64,000 bases of DNA from Shewanella ulleungensis (GCF_014648315.1 NZ_BMQW01000012.1:1-64000); one strand, 5' to 3'. Shown: positions 24,659 to 33,835, counted from the first letter of the stretch. Notes: generated by a model not told the origin, from the sequence alone. Numbers and translations: made by a program.

Positions 24659-26260
24659 ATGCTTAATGCTTTTAACACTATCAAAGCGCGTATTCTATTA
24701 GGCTACGCTGCCACAGTGCTTATGACCTTAGTCGCCGCAGGACTACTGAGTAGTAGTAATCAAACAGTAAAACAAGAGGTTGCAGGGTTTGTAGATGGCA
24801 CTTTACCTGCATTAAAAAGCATTACTAAAGTACAGAGCCATGCCAAAGAGTTAGTATTAATTGGGTACTCTCTTTATGGCACCACAATTAATGTCAGTGA
24901 GTTCAGTGAGCAAAAAAATGTACTGACACAAAATCTAAATCAACAATATCAGCAGCTCAATACCGTGACATCTGCGCAACTCATGCCGCAAATAGACGCC
25001 TTATATGCTGCCCTGTCGTCATTAGAAACCATCATGAGTAAACAATCTGTTGACTGGGATAATGCTCGCGAACAATTAAGTAAGCTCAATAATAGTGCCA
25101 ATGAATTAAAAGACCGCCTTGATATTCTTGCACAAGACATTTCAGGCCAGGCTAGTCAAAATGCGATGAATATCCAAAATGAACTGGGCGATAATACATT
25201 ACTAATATATGTGCTTGTGGGCTTAATGGTATTAGTTGCTGTGGGTGCATATTTAGCGGCACAAAAGCAAATTGCCAGTCCAATCCAACAGTTATCAAAC
25301 GACCTGACTCGTATTGCGCAAAACCGTAATTTGAAAGCCAAACTTTCTGATGAATGTATAGTTGAGATCAGCAATGTAGCCACTAGCGTAAATGGGTTAA
25401 TTAATGTATTCCGTTTGGGGATGAATGAAGTACACGATGCCATTGCAAGTATTAGTCAGACCGTAAACCAACTCAGTACCACCAGCGGTAAATCATCGGC
25501 CTCTGTCGATGAACTGCAATACACTATTGTGAGTTTAGTGGATGTGATGTCGCAACTTGAGCAACAAATGGAACAAAGCGTTGAACATTCACAAAGTGCA
25601 TCAGACTCTGCTCAACAAGGTGCTCAAAGCATGGTTGAAGGGCAAAAAGAAGTAAAGCAAACGGCAGACAGCATTAGTGTGCTCGCTCAAGATATAGAAA
25701 CAACAGCAAGCATGTTACTGACATTACAAAACTCAGGTAAACAAGTGGCAACGGTAGTAAAAACAATTGCCGACATTGCCTCACAAACTAACTTATTGTC
25801 ATTGAATGCAGCGATAGAAGCCGCGAGGGCGGGCGAAACAGGAAGAGGTTTTGCGGTTGTAGCAGATGAGGTACGTACATTAGCCGTTCGCACACATAAT
25901 TCGACAGTAGAAATCAACTCAATGCTTGCCAACATAGTCGAGTCGATTCAATCTGCAGTTGACAATATGGCGTCAAATCAACAAAAAGCACAGCAATCCG
26001 TATCATTAGCAAATCAATTAGTGTTAACACTTGAACAAAGCCGCCAGCTTATTCTATCACTGGCTACAGTTAGCCAAGAGTCAGCCATGCTAGCGCAAGC
26101 ATCCCAACAACAAGCGCACACAGTTAAGCTTAAAGTACAAGATTTCACATTACTCGGGGAGTCTGTATCAGAGGGTAATCAACAGATTAGCGAAGCGGGT
26201 AATAAATTAAACAACCTTGCCAGTAAATTAACCAAAACCGTTGACCAATTTGAACGCTAA
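24659..26260 (+). CDS. Methyl-accepting chemotaxis protein
   Basis: 533 residues. An N-terminal TM (about 9-30) leads to a periplasmic helical-bundle sensor of about 150 residues (Gln/Ser-rich, coiled-coil like), a second TM (about 182-202), a HAMP domain (PIQQLSNDLTRIA), and a long cytoplasmic coiled coil whose hairpin tip is IASQTNLLSLNAAIEAARAG followed by GRGFAVVADEVRTLA. It controls flagellar or pilus behaviour through CheA/CheW. The ligand is unknown; adjacency to the galactoside genes hints at sensing that substrate, but a terminator separates them. No C-terminal CheR-binding pentapeptide is seen. Confidence 0.93.
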   Translation: MLNAFNTIKARILLGYAATVLMTLVAAGLLSSSNQTVKQEVAGFVDGTLPALKSITKVQSHAKELVLIGYSLYGTTINVSEFSEQKNVLTQNLNQQYQQLNTVTSAQLMPQIDALYAALSSLETIMSKQSVDWDNAREQLSKLNNSANELKDRLDILAQDISGQASQNAMNIQNELGDNTLLIYVLVGLMVLVAVGAYLAAQKQIASPIQQLSNDLTRIAQNRNLKAKLSDECIVEISNVATSVNGLINVFRLGMNEVHDAIASISQTVNQLSTTSGKSSASVDELQYTIVSLVDVMSQLEQQMEQSVEHSQSASDSAQQGAQSMVEGQKEVKQTADSISVLAQDIETTASMLLTLQNSGKQVATVVKTIADIASQTNLLSLNAAIEAARAGETGRGFAVVADEVRTLAVRTHNSTVEINSMLANIVESIQSAVDNMASNQQKAQQSVSLANQLVLTLEQSRQLILSLATVSQESAMLAQASQQQAHTVKLKVQDFTLLGESVSEGNQQISEAGNKLNNLASKLTKTVDQFER

Positions 26261-26278
26261 ACACAGTAACGACATTAA

Positions 26279-26513
26279 TTATCTCAGCGGTTTTTGTTTT
26301 CACCAAATCCAAAAACCGCTCAACGAGACTATCAATAGCGCTAAAACAAATAAGTCACAAAGCCATATTGTTAAATAGCTAAACACGCACCCACGGTATA
26401 AATCAAGCATCACTCATTGGCAGCTTAAGCTGCCGCTGTAAGCAAGATTAATTACCGCCAAATCTATCTCACGACCGACACTCACTCAAAAATGTAATCC
26501 AATAGGTTGTGTC
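26279..26513 (-). pseudogene. Decayed copy of the PepSY gene 3' end
   Basis: This segment aligns without gaps to 33836 onward, the last part of the PepSY gene at 33836-34594. I count about 85 percent identical bases over the first 165, falling off toward 26513. It is broken: in the ancestral frame Leu near the C-terminus is TGA (complement of 26300-26302), and Arg in the WQRVMLD stretch is also TGA (CACTCATTGG context at about 26411-26420). Only about 75 codons remain and no start is present. It is a relic of a paralogue or of a duplication, followed directly by a MITE-like element. Confidence 0.85.
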
Positions 26514-26548
26514 TAAACCATTATTCAATTTACGCTTTTACAATGCTT

Positions 26549-26813
26549 ATACCATTCCGCATTAATAAGTGACCATTCAGAATGCATCCAGCGGTTTTTG
26601 ATTAAGGCGTCGCGATGTAGTAATGGTTGTTCCCTTTCAAATAGCGAGAACGCAGTGCAAAAGCGGCTGGGGCATTCCTTTGTGGTGAGTTTTAAAAGGG
26701 CTTACACTGCGTTGCACGACTTCGAAAGAGAACAACTATTCATTCAGTCATTCGCCTTGTTTAAGCCCTTTTAAATTCTCGCAGAGAGATCACTTACTAA
26801 CGCGCAATGGTAT
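26549..26813. mobile_element. MITE-like non-coding repeat, about 265 bp
   Basis: The ends are imperfect 24-bp terminal inverted repeats: left ATACCATTCCGCATTAATAA..., right (complement) ATACCATTGCGCGTTAGTAA..., three mismatches in 24. Inside are nested complementary arms, for example AATGGTTGTTCCCTTTC (26622-26638) with GAAAGAGAACAACTATT (26724-26740), AACGCAGTG with CACTGCGTT, AAGGCG with CGCCTT, and TTTTAAAAGGGCTT with AAGCCCTTTTAAA. No open frame of note. The size, TIRs and foldback shape fit a miniature inverted-repeat element mobilised in trans. Target-site duplication is at most a TA-type and not certain. Confidence 0.75.
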
Positions 26814-26942
26814 TATAACGAAATAAGTTAAGGTTAAACGTTCACATAATTATCAGAGTTGGTATTATTGATTAAACAAAGTGAAGTGACTTTTTAAAAG
26901 TAACCGACTACCAGTACGCCTTACTTCAAAGTGGATATCTAT

Positions 26943-27464
26943 ATGACCTCAGAACTAAATGAAAAACGCAAAATTGTGTCATCTAAACATTTAGCCAATA
27001 GCGAGGCTTGGCCCCTATCGGAAGTCGAATTAGGATTAACGGTCTTTTATAACGCATTTACCAAATGGATAGTTCGCTGTGCAGCTGCTGCGGGTTGTCA
27101 TGACCTAAGTCCTGTCGATGTGCTGACCTTGCATAATATTCACTATAGAGACAATATTCAGCGCCGTATCGATATTTGTTTTATGTTAAATATTGAAGAC
27201 ACTCATACCGTTAATTACTCATTAAAAAAATTGGTTAAATTATCTCTAATAACAGGTACCAAGCGCGGTAAAGAAATGTACTACGCAACGACTGAACAAG
27301 GTAATGCGTTATGTGAAGAATACAGATTAATCAGAGAAGAATGCTTGATTTCATCTATGTCTGGATTAAAACAAAATGCCGAGGAGCTATCGCAAATGGC
27401 CTCTGTATTACGTTCGTTGTCCGGTATTTACGACCAAGCCGCACGCGCCGCTGCAACCCTTTAA
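26943..27464 (+). CDS. MarR-like winged-helix regulator
   Basis: About 173 residues. The middle part (DLSPVDVLTLHNIHYRD... FMLNIEDTHTVNYSLKKLVKLSLITGTKRGKEMYYATT, about 55-118) is a winged helix of the MarR type; the flanks are helical, as in dimerizing MarR proteins. I prefer ATG at 26943 (GTGGA seven bases upstream) to GTG at 26931. It is convergent with the NRAMP-oxoprolinase operon and is the only regulator near it, so control of oxoproline use is plausible. The ligand is not evident; the protein could instead be a stand-alone regulator. Confidence 0.8.
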   Translation: MTSELNEKRKIVSSKHLANSEAWPLSEVELGLTVFYNAFTKWIVRCAAAAGCHDLSPVDVLTLHNIHYRDNIQRRIDICFMLNIEDTHTVNYSLKKLVKLSLITGTKRGKEMYYATTEQGNALCEEYRLIREECLISSMSGLKQNAEELSQMASVLRSLSGIYDQAARAAATL

Positions 27465-27509
27465 TATTTAGGCTATTGGAATGAAAGTCTTCTCTCACAT
27501 CTCCCTAAA

Positions 27510-28739
27510 TTAAGGAGTAAAAAGTGAAAGGCCTATTGAATCAGCCACCATCCTAACCCCTAAAAAGGTGGTAAAAATCACCACGCATCCTCCTAGAGAA
27601 TTAGACAACCAACCATTAGCATACTGGCCTAAAAGCTTTTTATGATTAATCGCAAACAATAAAAAACTGGCTACGATTGGCAATAACAATCCATTAGCAA
27701 ACTGAGCCAATACAATAATCTCGATAGGATTTATGCCCGTCAAGGCTAAGCACGCGCCAATCAACAAAATGCTTAAACTGATCCCTCTAAATACTGTTGA
27801 TTCTGTACCTTTCTCAACTCGCAAAATTTCAGAAATCGCATAGCTGGTTGCCAACGGCGCCGTTATAACACTGCTTAATCCTGCAGCAAACATCCCCATA
27901 CCCAGTAAATATTTAGAATGCACCCCAAATAGCGGCTCAAACTGTTTGGCCATATCAGCGGCACCATTTACAGCCAAACCATGAGCAAACATACTGGCCG
28001 CAGCAGTAGATACAATAAGCAACGCGATAATACCACCAAGACCAATAGAGATAGCGGTATCGACTCTTGCCTCCCCAAGTTGTTGTGCACCTTGCCAATG
28101 ACTTTTGGCAGCAGATGCATGTAAAAATAAATTATAGGGCACCACAGTTGTACCGATTAAAGCGATAACCGTTAGCAGATTGGCAGTAGTGATATTTGGG
28201 CTCATTAAGCCATTAACTATGCTCAGTAACTCAGGCTTTACCACAAAGAATGTGACCACAAATGATACACCCATCAACAGCACTAGAAATATTAATATTC
28301 GTTCGATTTGCTTATAACTGCCACGCCATAAAATAAGCGCACCGATTAAACTGAGTGTCAGGATAGACAATTGATAGATGCTTTCACTTTCGCCAACAAT
28401 CGCTTGAATACCCAGTGCCGCACCCGCTAAATTGCCTCCTTCATACGCTGCGTTACCTATATAAAGCGCCACCATAATAAGTAAAAACAGCGGCCACTTA
28501 AAAATAGAATGTTGCAAAGCATCCCACAGTACTTCGCCCAACCCTTTTTGAGTAATCACACCCAGTCGTGCCGACATCTCTTGTAAAATAATGGTCGCTA
28601 TTGTCGCAAAACCTAACGCCCATAACAGTGAATAACCAAACTTTGCCCCTGCTAATGTGCAGGCGGTAATCGTACCTGGACCAATAAACGCGGCAGTAAC
28701 TACTACCCCAGGGCCGATTTTTTTTAACTTCGCAAACAT
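27510..28739 (-). CDS. NRAMP-fold transporter lacking metal-site residues
   Basis: 409 residues with about eleven hydrophobic helices and clear NRAMP similarity (GAKFGYSLLWAL after helix 1, IILQEMSARLG in helix 2, LFLHASAA after helix 6). The transition-metal site is missing: the helix-1 DPGN motif is GPGT (20-23) and the helix-6 MPH motif is VPY (200-202). It is the second gene of an operon with 5-oxoprolinase, 45 bases downstream. In Bacillus an NRAMP relative (YcsG) is likewise encoded with the PxpABC oxoprolinase, so a 5-oxoproline carrier is the best guess. A good AAGGATG ribosome site precedes the ATG. Confidence 0.88.
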   Translation of the reverse strand: MFAKLKKIGPGVVVTAAFIGPGTITACTLAGAKFGYSLLWALGFATIATIILQEMSARLGVITQKGLGEVLWDALQHSIFKWPLFLLIMVALYIGNAAYEGGNLAGAALGIQAIVGESESIYQLSILTLSLIGALILWRGSYKQIERILIFLVLLMGVSFVVTFFVVKPELLSIVNGLMSPNITTANLLTVIALIGTTVVPYNLFLHASAAKSHWQGAQQLGEARVDTAISIGLGGIIALLIVSTAAASMFAHGLAVNGAADMAKQFEPLFGVHSKYLLGMGMFAAGLSSVITAPLATSYAISEILRVEKGTESTVFRGISLSILLIGACLALTGINPIEIIVLAQFANGLLLPIVASFLLFAINHKKLLGQYANGWLSNSLGGCVVIFTTFLGVRMVADSIGLSLFTP

Positions 28740-28784
28740 GGCACATCCTTTTTATTGAGCGTTAATTGCAAATATCAACAAGCT

Positions 28785-31700
28785 TTACTGCTTACCGAAG
28801 CCGCCACCCGTTGGAGAAATTACATTCACAGCATCGCCGCAATGCACCTCTGCCTGTCCGCAACCTCCAAGCTCAACAATCGAACCATCTTTGCGAGTCA
28901 CCCAATTTCGGCCTAATTGACCATCTTCACCGCCCATAACACCTATTGGCGGAGTTACTCGATGATCAGATAAAATTGAACACACCATGGTGTCGTTAAA
29001 TCTAATTTTGCGATAAATACCATCACCAGCGGACCATTTACCCTTTCCACCAGAACCACGGCGAATTGAAAACTCATCTAACACCACTGGGTAACGTTGC
29101 TCCATAATTTCCGGGTCGGTCATACGTGTATTGGTCATATGAGTGTGCACAGCAGCGGTACCATTAAAACCTTTGCCAGCAGGGCTGCCAGAACAAATTG
29201 TCTCGTAATATTGATATTTAGCGTTGCCAAATGTGAGGTTATTCATGGTGCCCTGACTAGTACCAAGCGCCCCTAGGGCTGCAAACAACGCATTGGTTAC
29301 CGCTTGGCTGGTTTCTACGTTGCCTGCCACTACTGCTGCTGGAAACTCTGGATTTAACATAGAACCATTAGGCACAATTATATTTAGTGGCTTCATGCAG
29401 CCCGCATTTAACGGAATATCATCATTGACTAAGCAACGGAATACATACAATACCGCCGCATGAGTAATCGCTTGCGGGGCATTAAAGTTAGACGGTTGCT
29501 GACTGCTTGTACCGCTAAAATCAATCGTGGCACTGCGCTTATTTTTGTCTACCGTTATTGCAACCTGGATCACGGCACCTGAATCAATCTTATAGGTAAA
29601 TTGACCGTCTTTAAGTGAAGTAATTGCTTGTCTTACAGCCTCTTCAGCGCTGTCCTGTATATACCCCATGTAGGCATGTACAGAGTCGATTCCATTGGTG
29701 TCCACCAACTTCAATAACTCATTAACCCCAGTGTTATTGGCCGCTATTTGCGCCATTAAGTCGGCAATATTTTGTTCTATATTACGCGCAGGATACGGGC
29801 CTTCACTGAGTTTTTGCTGAATAACTTCATGTAAAAACACGCCTTGATCAACCAGTTTTATAGAATCAAGCACAATGCCTTCTTCATAAATGGTTTTTGC
29901 CAGTGACGACATCGACCCCGGCGCTATTCCGCCAATGTCTTCATGATGTGCGCGACTGGCCACATAAAAAATTACATGTTTATTATCTGCATCAAATACT
30001 GGCGTAATCACGGTGATATCGGGTAAGTGCGATCCGCCATTGTAAGGATTATTTTGTACAAACACATCACCAGGGTTAATGGCTTGACCGCTATTGATAA
30101 TCACCTTAACGCTTGAGTCCATTGAGCCTAAATGTACTGGCACATGCGGTGCGTTTGCTACTAGGCTGCCGGTTTTATCAAAAATAGCGCATGAAAAATC
30201 AAGCCGCTCTTTTATGTTGACCGATTGAGCCGTATTTTGCAGTACAAAACCCATTTGTTGGGCAATCGACATAAACAGATTGTTGTAAATCTCTAATGTG
30301 ACAGGATCAGACTTAACCGTTAATGCAGCGCCTGCATGGGCCTGATTAATTCGGCTTAAAATAATATGTCCATATTGGGTAACATCAGCCTGCCAATCTT
30401 GCTCCACAATAATAGTGCCTGTAGGCTCAATAATAATTGCAGGCCCAGTAATAAGATGACCGTAATTGAGTTGAGTACTGTCATATACCGGAGTTTGATG
30501 CCATACCCCTTTTGAATACATGGGTTTTAACACAATGTGGTCCGCACTAGCAGTGGTTTTATGATCGGCTTTTGCCTCGGCGATGCCCTCACCGCCACCA
30601 GAAGATAACACCCCAGCCATTTCGACAATAATGGGTTTATCTAACATAATAAAACCGTATTGGCGTTTATGGTTACGTTCAAATTCGACACGCATTTGTT
30701 CATGGTCGGTATACGGCACTTTTATACTGGTGTCTGTACCTTTGTACCTTAGTTGTGCCCAAGCGGTATGGGTCGTTTCATCAGCCGCTAAGCCCTGCTC
30801 AATTAATTCGGTAACATTCGCAGCTGTAAGCTCGTCAATACTGCGTTGTATTTCAACTATCATTGTCGCGCTTAATACTTGCTCCAACACGACTTGACGC
30901 TCAACACTGATATCGGCTAACCCCATGCCATACGCCGACAACACCCCTGAAAATGGATGTAAGAACACTTTATCCATGCCGAGTCGCTCGGCCACCAAAC
31001 AAGCATGTTGTCCACCAGCACCACCAAAGCAATTTAAAACGTATTGCGCTAAGTTATAACCACGGGCAACCGAAATTTTCTTAATCGCCTGCGCCATATG
31101 CTCAATAGTAATGTCTAAAAAGCCTTGGGCAACTTGTTCAGCGTTGCGTCCATCAGCGACTTCATTCGCTATTTCAACAAAAGCATCAAATGCTGCTTGT
31201 TGATCTAAAGCTTGATCTTGATTGGGTCCAAAAATATGCGGAAAAAAATCAGGCTGAACCTTACCTAAGCACACGTTAATGTCTGTTACCGCAAGCAAAC
31301 CACCACGGCGATAACACTTAGGGCCGGGATTGGCGCCTGCCGAATCTGGCCCAACCCGAAAACGGCTGCCATCAAAAGACAACACAGAGCCACCACCCGC
31401 AGCAACCGTATGTATAAACATCATAGGCACCCGCATTCTAACGCCAGCAACTTCGGTTTCGTACACCTTTTCGTACTCGCCGGCATAGTGAGACACATCG
31501 GTTGATGTGCCGCCCATGTCAAAGCCAATCATTTTAGTAAACCCAGCAAGCTTTGCCGTATGTACTGCGCCCACTATGCCACCAGCAGGGCCTGACAATA
31601 TCGCATCACGGCCTCTAAATTTACTAGCATCGGTAAGCCCGCCAGACGATTGCATAAACAACAATTTACCCTGTTCGTTGTCATTGCTAATTGCCGACTC

Positions 31701-32405
31701 TATTTGGTCAACGTACTTTCTTAAAATAGGGGTTAAATAGGCATCGACGACTGTGGTTTCGCCACGGGGGACAATTTTAGTGAGAGGACTGACATCGTGG
31801 CTAATTGAGATTTGACTAAAGCCTATTTCTTTGGCTATTAGCGCAAGGCTTTGTTCATGTTCAGGAAAACGATAAGCGTGCATCAACACAATCGCAATTG
31901 AGCGATACCCTTTATCATAAGCCTGCTTAAATGCCTGGCGAGCTTGAGTGTCATCAAGGGGAATATCAACGTCACCATTGGCAAGAACGCGCTCTGTAAT
32001 TTGAATGACATCACTGTATAACAGCGGTGACTTAGTAATATTTAACGCAAATATGTTGGGGCGAGCTTGATGTCCAATCTCAAGAATATCACCCAACCCT
32101 GCGGTAATGGCTAAAACAGTGGCTTCGCCTTTTTTCTCAAGCAACGCATTCGTGGCAACGGTAGTCCCCATTTTTACCACTTTCACTTGCTCAGCAGGAA
32201 TAGCGCCATGTTTATCAATGCCTAAAAACTCGCGTATACCTTGCAATGCTGCATCTGCGTATGCTTCAGGGTTTTCAGATAACAGCTTTTTAGTATGAAG
32301 TTTGCCTGCGGGATCTTTAGCAACAATATCGGTAAAAGTACCACCTCTGTCTATCCAAAACTGCCACCGTCCTTGTGATGGTGATATCAAATTATTGTTA
32401 CTCAT
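28785..32405 (-). CDS. 5-oxoprolinase, ATP-hydrolysing (fused HyuA-HyuB type)
   Basis: 1206 residues, the size of full-length OplAH proteins. It would open 5-oxo-L-proline (pyroglutamate) to glutamate using ATP in the cytoplasm. The HyuA part (about 1-690) has the ATPase phosphate motif FWIDRGGTFTDIVAKD near 16-31, SGPAGGIVGAVHTAK near 273-287 and GFDMGGTSTDVSHY near 297-310. The HyuB part (about 710-1206) has SCAIFDKTGSLVANAPHVPVHLGSM, PGDVFVQNNPYNGGSHLPDITV and the C-terminal glycine-rich end SPTGGGFGKQ. Hydantoinases share this fold, so substrate choice rests on length, on the NRAMP partner and on the divergent pyroglutamyl-peptidase-like gene. First gene of the operon. Confidence 0.88.
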   Translation of the reverse strand: MSNNNLISPSQGRWQFWIDRGGTFTDIVAKDPAGKLHTKKLLSENPEAYADAALQGIREFLGIDKHGAIPAEQVKVVKMGTTVATNALLEKKGEATVLAITAGLGDILEIGHQARPNIFALNITKSPLLYSDVIQITERVLANGDVDIPLDDTQARQAFKQAYDKGYRSIAIVLMHAYRFPEHEQSLALIAKEIGFSQISISHDVSPLTKIVPRGETTVVDAYLTPILRKYVDQIESAISNDNEQGKLLFMQSSGGLTDASKFRGRDAILSGPAGGIVGAVHTAKLAGFTKMIGFDMGGTSTDVSHYAGEYEKVYETEVAGVRMRVPMMFIHTVAAGGGSVLSFDGSRFRVGPDSAGANPGPKCYRRGGLLAVTDINVCLGKVQPDFFPHIFGPNQDQALDQQAAFDAFVEIANEVADGRNAEQVAQGFLDITIEHMAQAIKKISVARGYNLAQYVLNCFGGAGGQHACLVAERLGMDKVFLHPFSGVLSAYGMGLADISVERQVVLEQVLSATMIVEIQRSIDELTAANVTELIEQGLAADETTHTAWAQLRYKGTDTSIKVPYTDHEQMRVEFERNHKRQYGFIMLDKPIIVEMAGVLSSGGGEGIAEAKADHKTTASADHIVLKPMYSKGVWHQTPVYDSTQLNYGHLITGPAIIIEPTGTIIVEQDWQADVTQYGHIILSRINQAHAGAALTVKSDPVTLEIYNNLFMSIAQQMGFVLQNTAQSVNIKERLDFSCAIFDKTGSLVANAPHVPVHLGSMDSSVKVIINSGQAINPGDVFVQNNPYNGGSHLPDITVITPVFDADNKHVIFYVASRAHHEDIGGIAPGSMSSLAKTIYEEGIVLDSIKLVDQGVFLHEVIQQKLSEGPYPARNIEQNIADLMAQIAANNTGVNELLKLVDTNGIDSVHAYMGYIQDSAEEAVRQAITSLKDGQFTYKIDSGAVIQVAITVDKNKRSATIDFSGTSSQQPSNFNAPQAITHAAVLYVFRCLVNDDIPLNAGCMKPLNIIVPNGSMLNPEFPAAVVAGNVETSQAVTNALFAALGALGTSQGTMNNLTFGNAKYQYYETICSGSPAGKGFNGTAAVHTHMTNTRMTDPEIMEQRYPVVLDEFSIRRGSGGKGKWSAGDGIYRKIRFNDTMVCSILSDHRVTPPIGVMGGEDGQLGRNWVTRKDGSIVELGGCGQAEVHCGDAVNVISPTGGGFGKQ

Positions 32406-32489
32406 TTACACTCCAAAATGGCATGACATCCATAACGACTTACAAACAGAACCGACTAAAAAGTAACACTACAATGACAAATCATCAAC

Positions 32490-32512
32490 GTTATATCATT
32501 GTTATATTGACA
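32490..32512 (+). promoter_or_regulatory. Direct repeat and -35 in oxoprolinase/peptidase gap
   Basis: GTTATAT occurs twice (32490-32496 and 32501-32507) four bases apart, and the second copy runs into TTGACA (32507-32512), a consensus -35 pointing toward the peptidase-like gene. No good -10 is visible 16-18 bases on. The spacing of one helical turn (11 bases) suits a regulator binding one DNA face. Confidence 0.35.
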
Positions 32513-32567
32513 TGTAATACCAGTTGTGTGAAATTCAAGCACCTGCCCCAAACTTGAAATAACTAAA

Positions 32568-33719
32568 ATGTTAAAAAGATTATTTTTTTTAAGCCTTATC
32601 AGTTTAAGTACTAGCACCCTAGCATTAGATCTTACCGTTGAAGAGTTACGCATCGAAAAAATGCAAGCTGCGTATCCAGCAGTGACCAGTATATTTAGCA
32701 ATGAGACCAAGGCTTTTCAGTTGACCTTACAAAAAGCCACTTCTTTTGATGCCGCATCAGCGTTAGTGACAGAGTATTCAGATCAACTTTGGCAGTTGGC
32801 AAAAAAGCAACTACACAATGCACCAAAAATGGATGACAGACCACTTTATTGGGCAAGGCTTACATCTAGTAAAGTGATTAGAAGCGTACAACCTTTATTT
32901 GAACTAACCCTCGGCCAACGCCAAGCGTTACTGGATATATTGGAGCAAGGCTCAAGAGGTCAACACGATCTGCTCTACACTCAAGATACCCATAAAAAAG
33001 TTCTCCTCACAGGTTTTGACCCATTTTTACTCGATAAAAATATCAATCAAAGTAACCCATCAGGCATTGCTGCAATCGCACTTGACGGACAAATCATTGA
33101 ACTCAATGGCATCACAGCAGAAATTAATACCGTAATAGTGCCAGTGCGATATGCAGACTTTGATCAAGGATTAATCGAATCAATCCTTGCACCATACTAC
33201 ACCTTGAATAATGTCGATATGATTGTGACGGTGAGTATGGGTCGAGAGAATTTCGATCTAGAACGCTTTCCAGGAAAAAGACGTAGCGTTACCGCACCAG
33301 ATAATCTCAACATTGTTGCTGGTGGCACTGAAACAAAGCCTATTATTTCAAAACTTAATGATAGGCCGTTACCCGGTGATGAGTTTGTTGAATTTAGCCT
33401 GCCAGTTAAGCAAATGAAACAAGCAAAAGGCCCCTATAAAGTCATCGACAATCATCAAGTGACCAGCCTTAATAAGCAGACCCACAAACCAAACTCACTC
33501 GCTGAACTCGACAATGAAATTGCCGTTAATGGCTCTGGTGGAGGTTACTTATCGAATGAAATTTCTTACCGCAGTATTCGTTTACGAAATCAACTAAACT
33601 CAACCATTCCTACTGGGCATATTCATACACCACGCATACAGCAGTATGATCCCGAAATCGAAAAACAAATTGTTGAGCAAATACGCTCTATGTTGGCACA
33701 CTCATTAAGTGCGCTATAA
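32568..33719 (+). CDS. Exported pyroglutamyl-peptidase I-like protein
   Basis: 383 residues. A signal peptide (LKRLFFLSLISLSTSTLA) and about 120 residues of helical extension precede a C15-family domain from VLLTGFDPFLLDKNINQS (about 145-162). Family Glu is kept in NFDLERF, and His in GHIHTPRI near the end. The nucleophile Cys is replaced: the family motif YVCNHxxY reads YLSNEISY here, with S329. Most C15 enzymes are short and cytoplasmic; this one is long and exported. It is divergent from oxoprolinase, which suggests a role in releasing or sensing N-terminal pyroglutamate in the periplasm. Whether a serine version is active is open. Confidence 0.8.
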   Translation: MLKRLFFLSLISLSTSTLALDLTVEELRIEKMQAAYPAVTSIFSNETKAFQLTLQKATSFDAASALVTEYSDQLWQLAKKQLHNAPKMDDRPLYWARLTSSKVIRSVQPLFELTLGQRQALLDILEQGSRGQHDLLYTQDTHKKVLLTGFDPFLLDKNINQSNPSGIAAIALDGQIIELNGITAEINTVIVPVRYADFDQGLIESILAPYYTLNNVDMIVTVSMGRENFDLERFPGKRRSVTAPDNLNIVAGGTETKPIISKLNDRPLPGDEFVEFSLPVKQMKQAKGPYKVIDNHQVTSLNKQTHKPNSLAELDNEIAVNGSGGGYLSNEISYRSIRLRNQLNSTIPTGHIHTPRIQQYDPEIEKQIVEQIRSMLAHSLSAL

Positions 33720-33737
33720 AGGAAGGATGTGTTTTGA

Positions 33738-33782
33738 TGTAAGCGTTATTACCTAAACTAAAAACGCTTACAAACTAACCTT
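33738..33782 (+). other. Inverted repeat after peptidase gene
   Basis: TGTAAGCGT (33738-33746) and ACGCTTACA (33774-33782) are perfect 9-bp complements with a 27-base spacer. It may act as a weak terminator between the convergent peptidase-like and PepSY genes; no T-run follows. Confidence 0.4.
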
Positions 33783-33835
33783 CTTAACAAGCAGGGTGAG
33801 AGCTGATGTTAACCCAAACCTGTTAACAGTGTTAA

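Noticed and set aside
30583..32298. Several open frames opposite the 5-oxoprolinase gene
   Set aside because: They lie wholly inside a well-supported 1206-residue gene, have compositions typical of antisense frames and no ribosome sites.
32490..32507. GTTATATCAT as another galactose-locus operator
   Set aside because: It shares ten bases with the 9203 site but lacks the palindromic second half, and its neighbours are unrelated to galactose; chance in AT-rich DNA is more likely.
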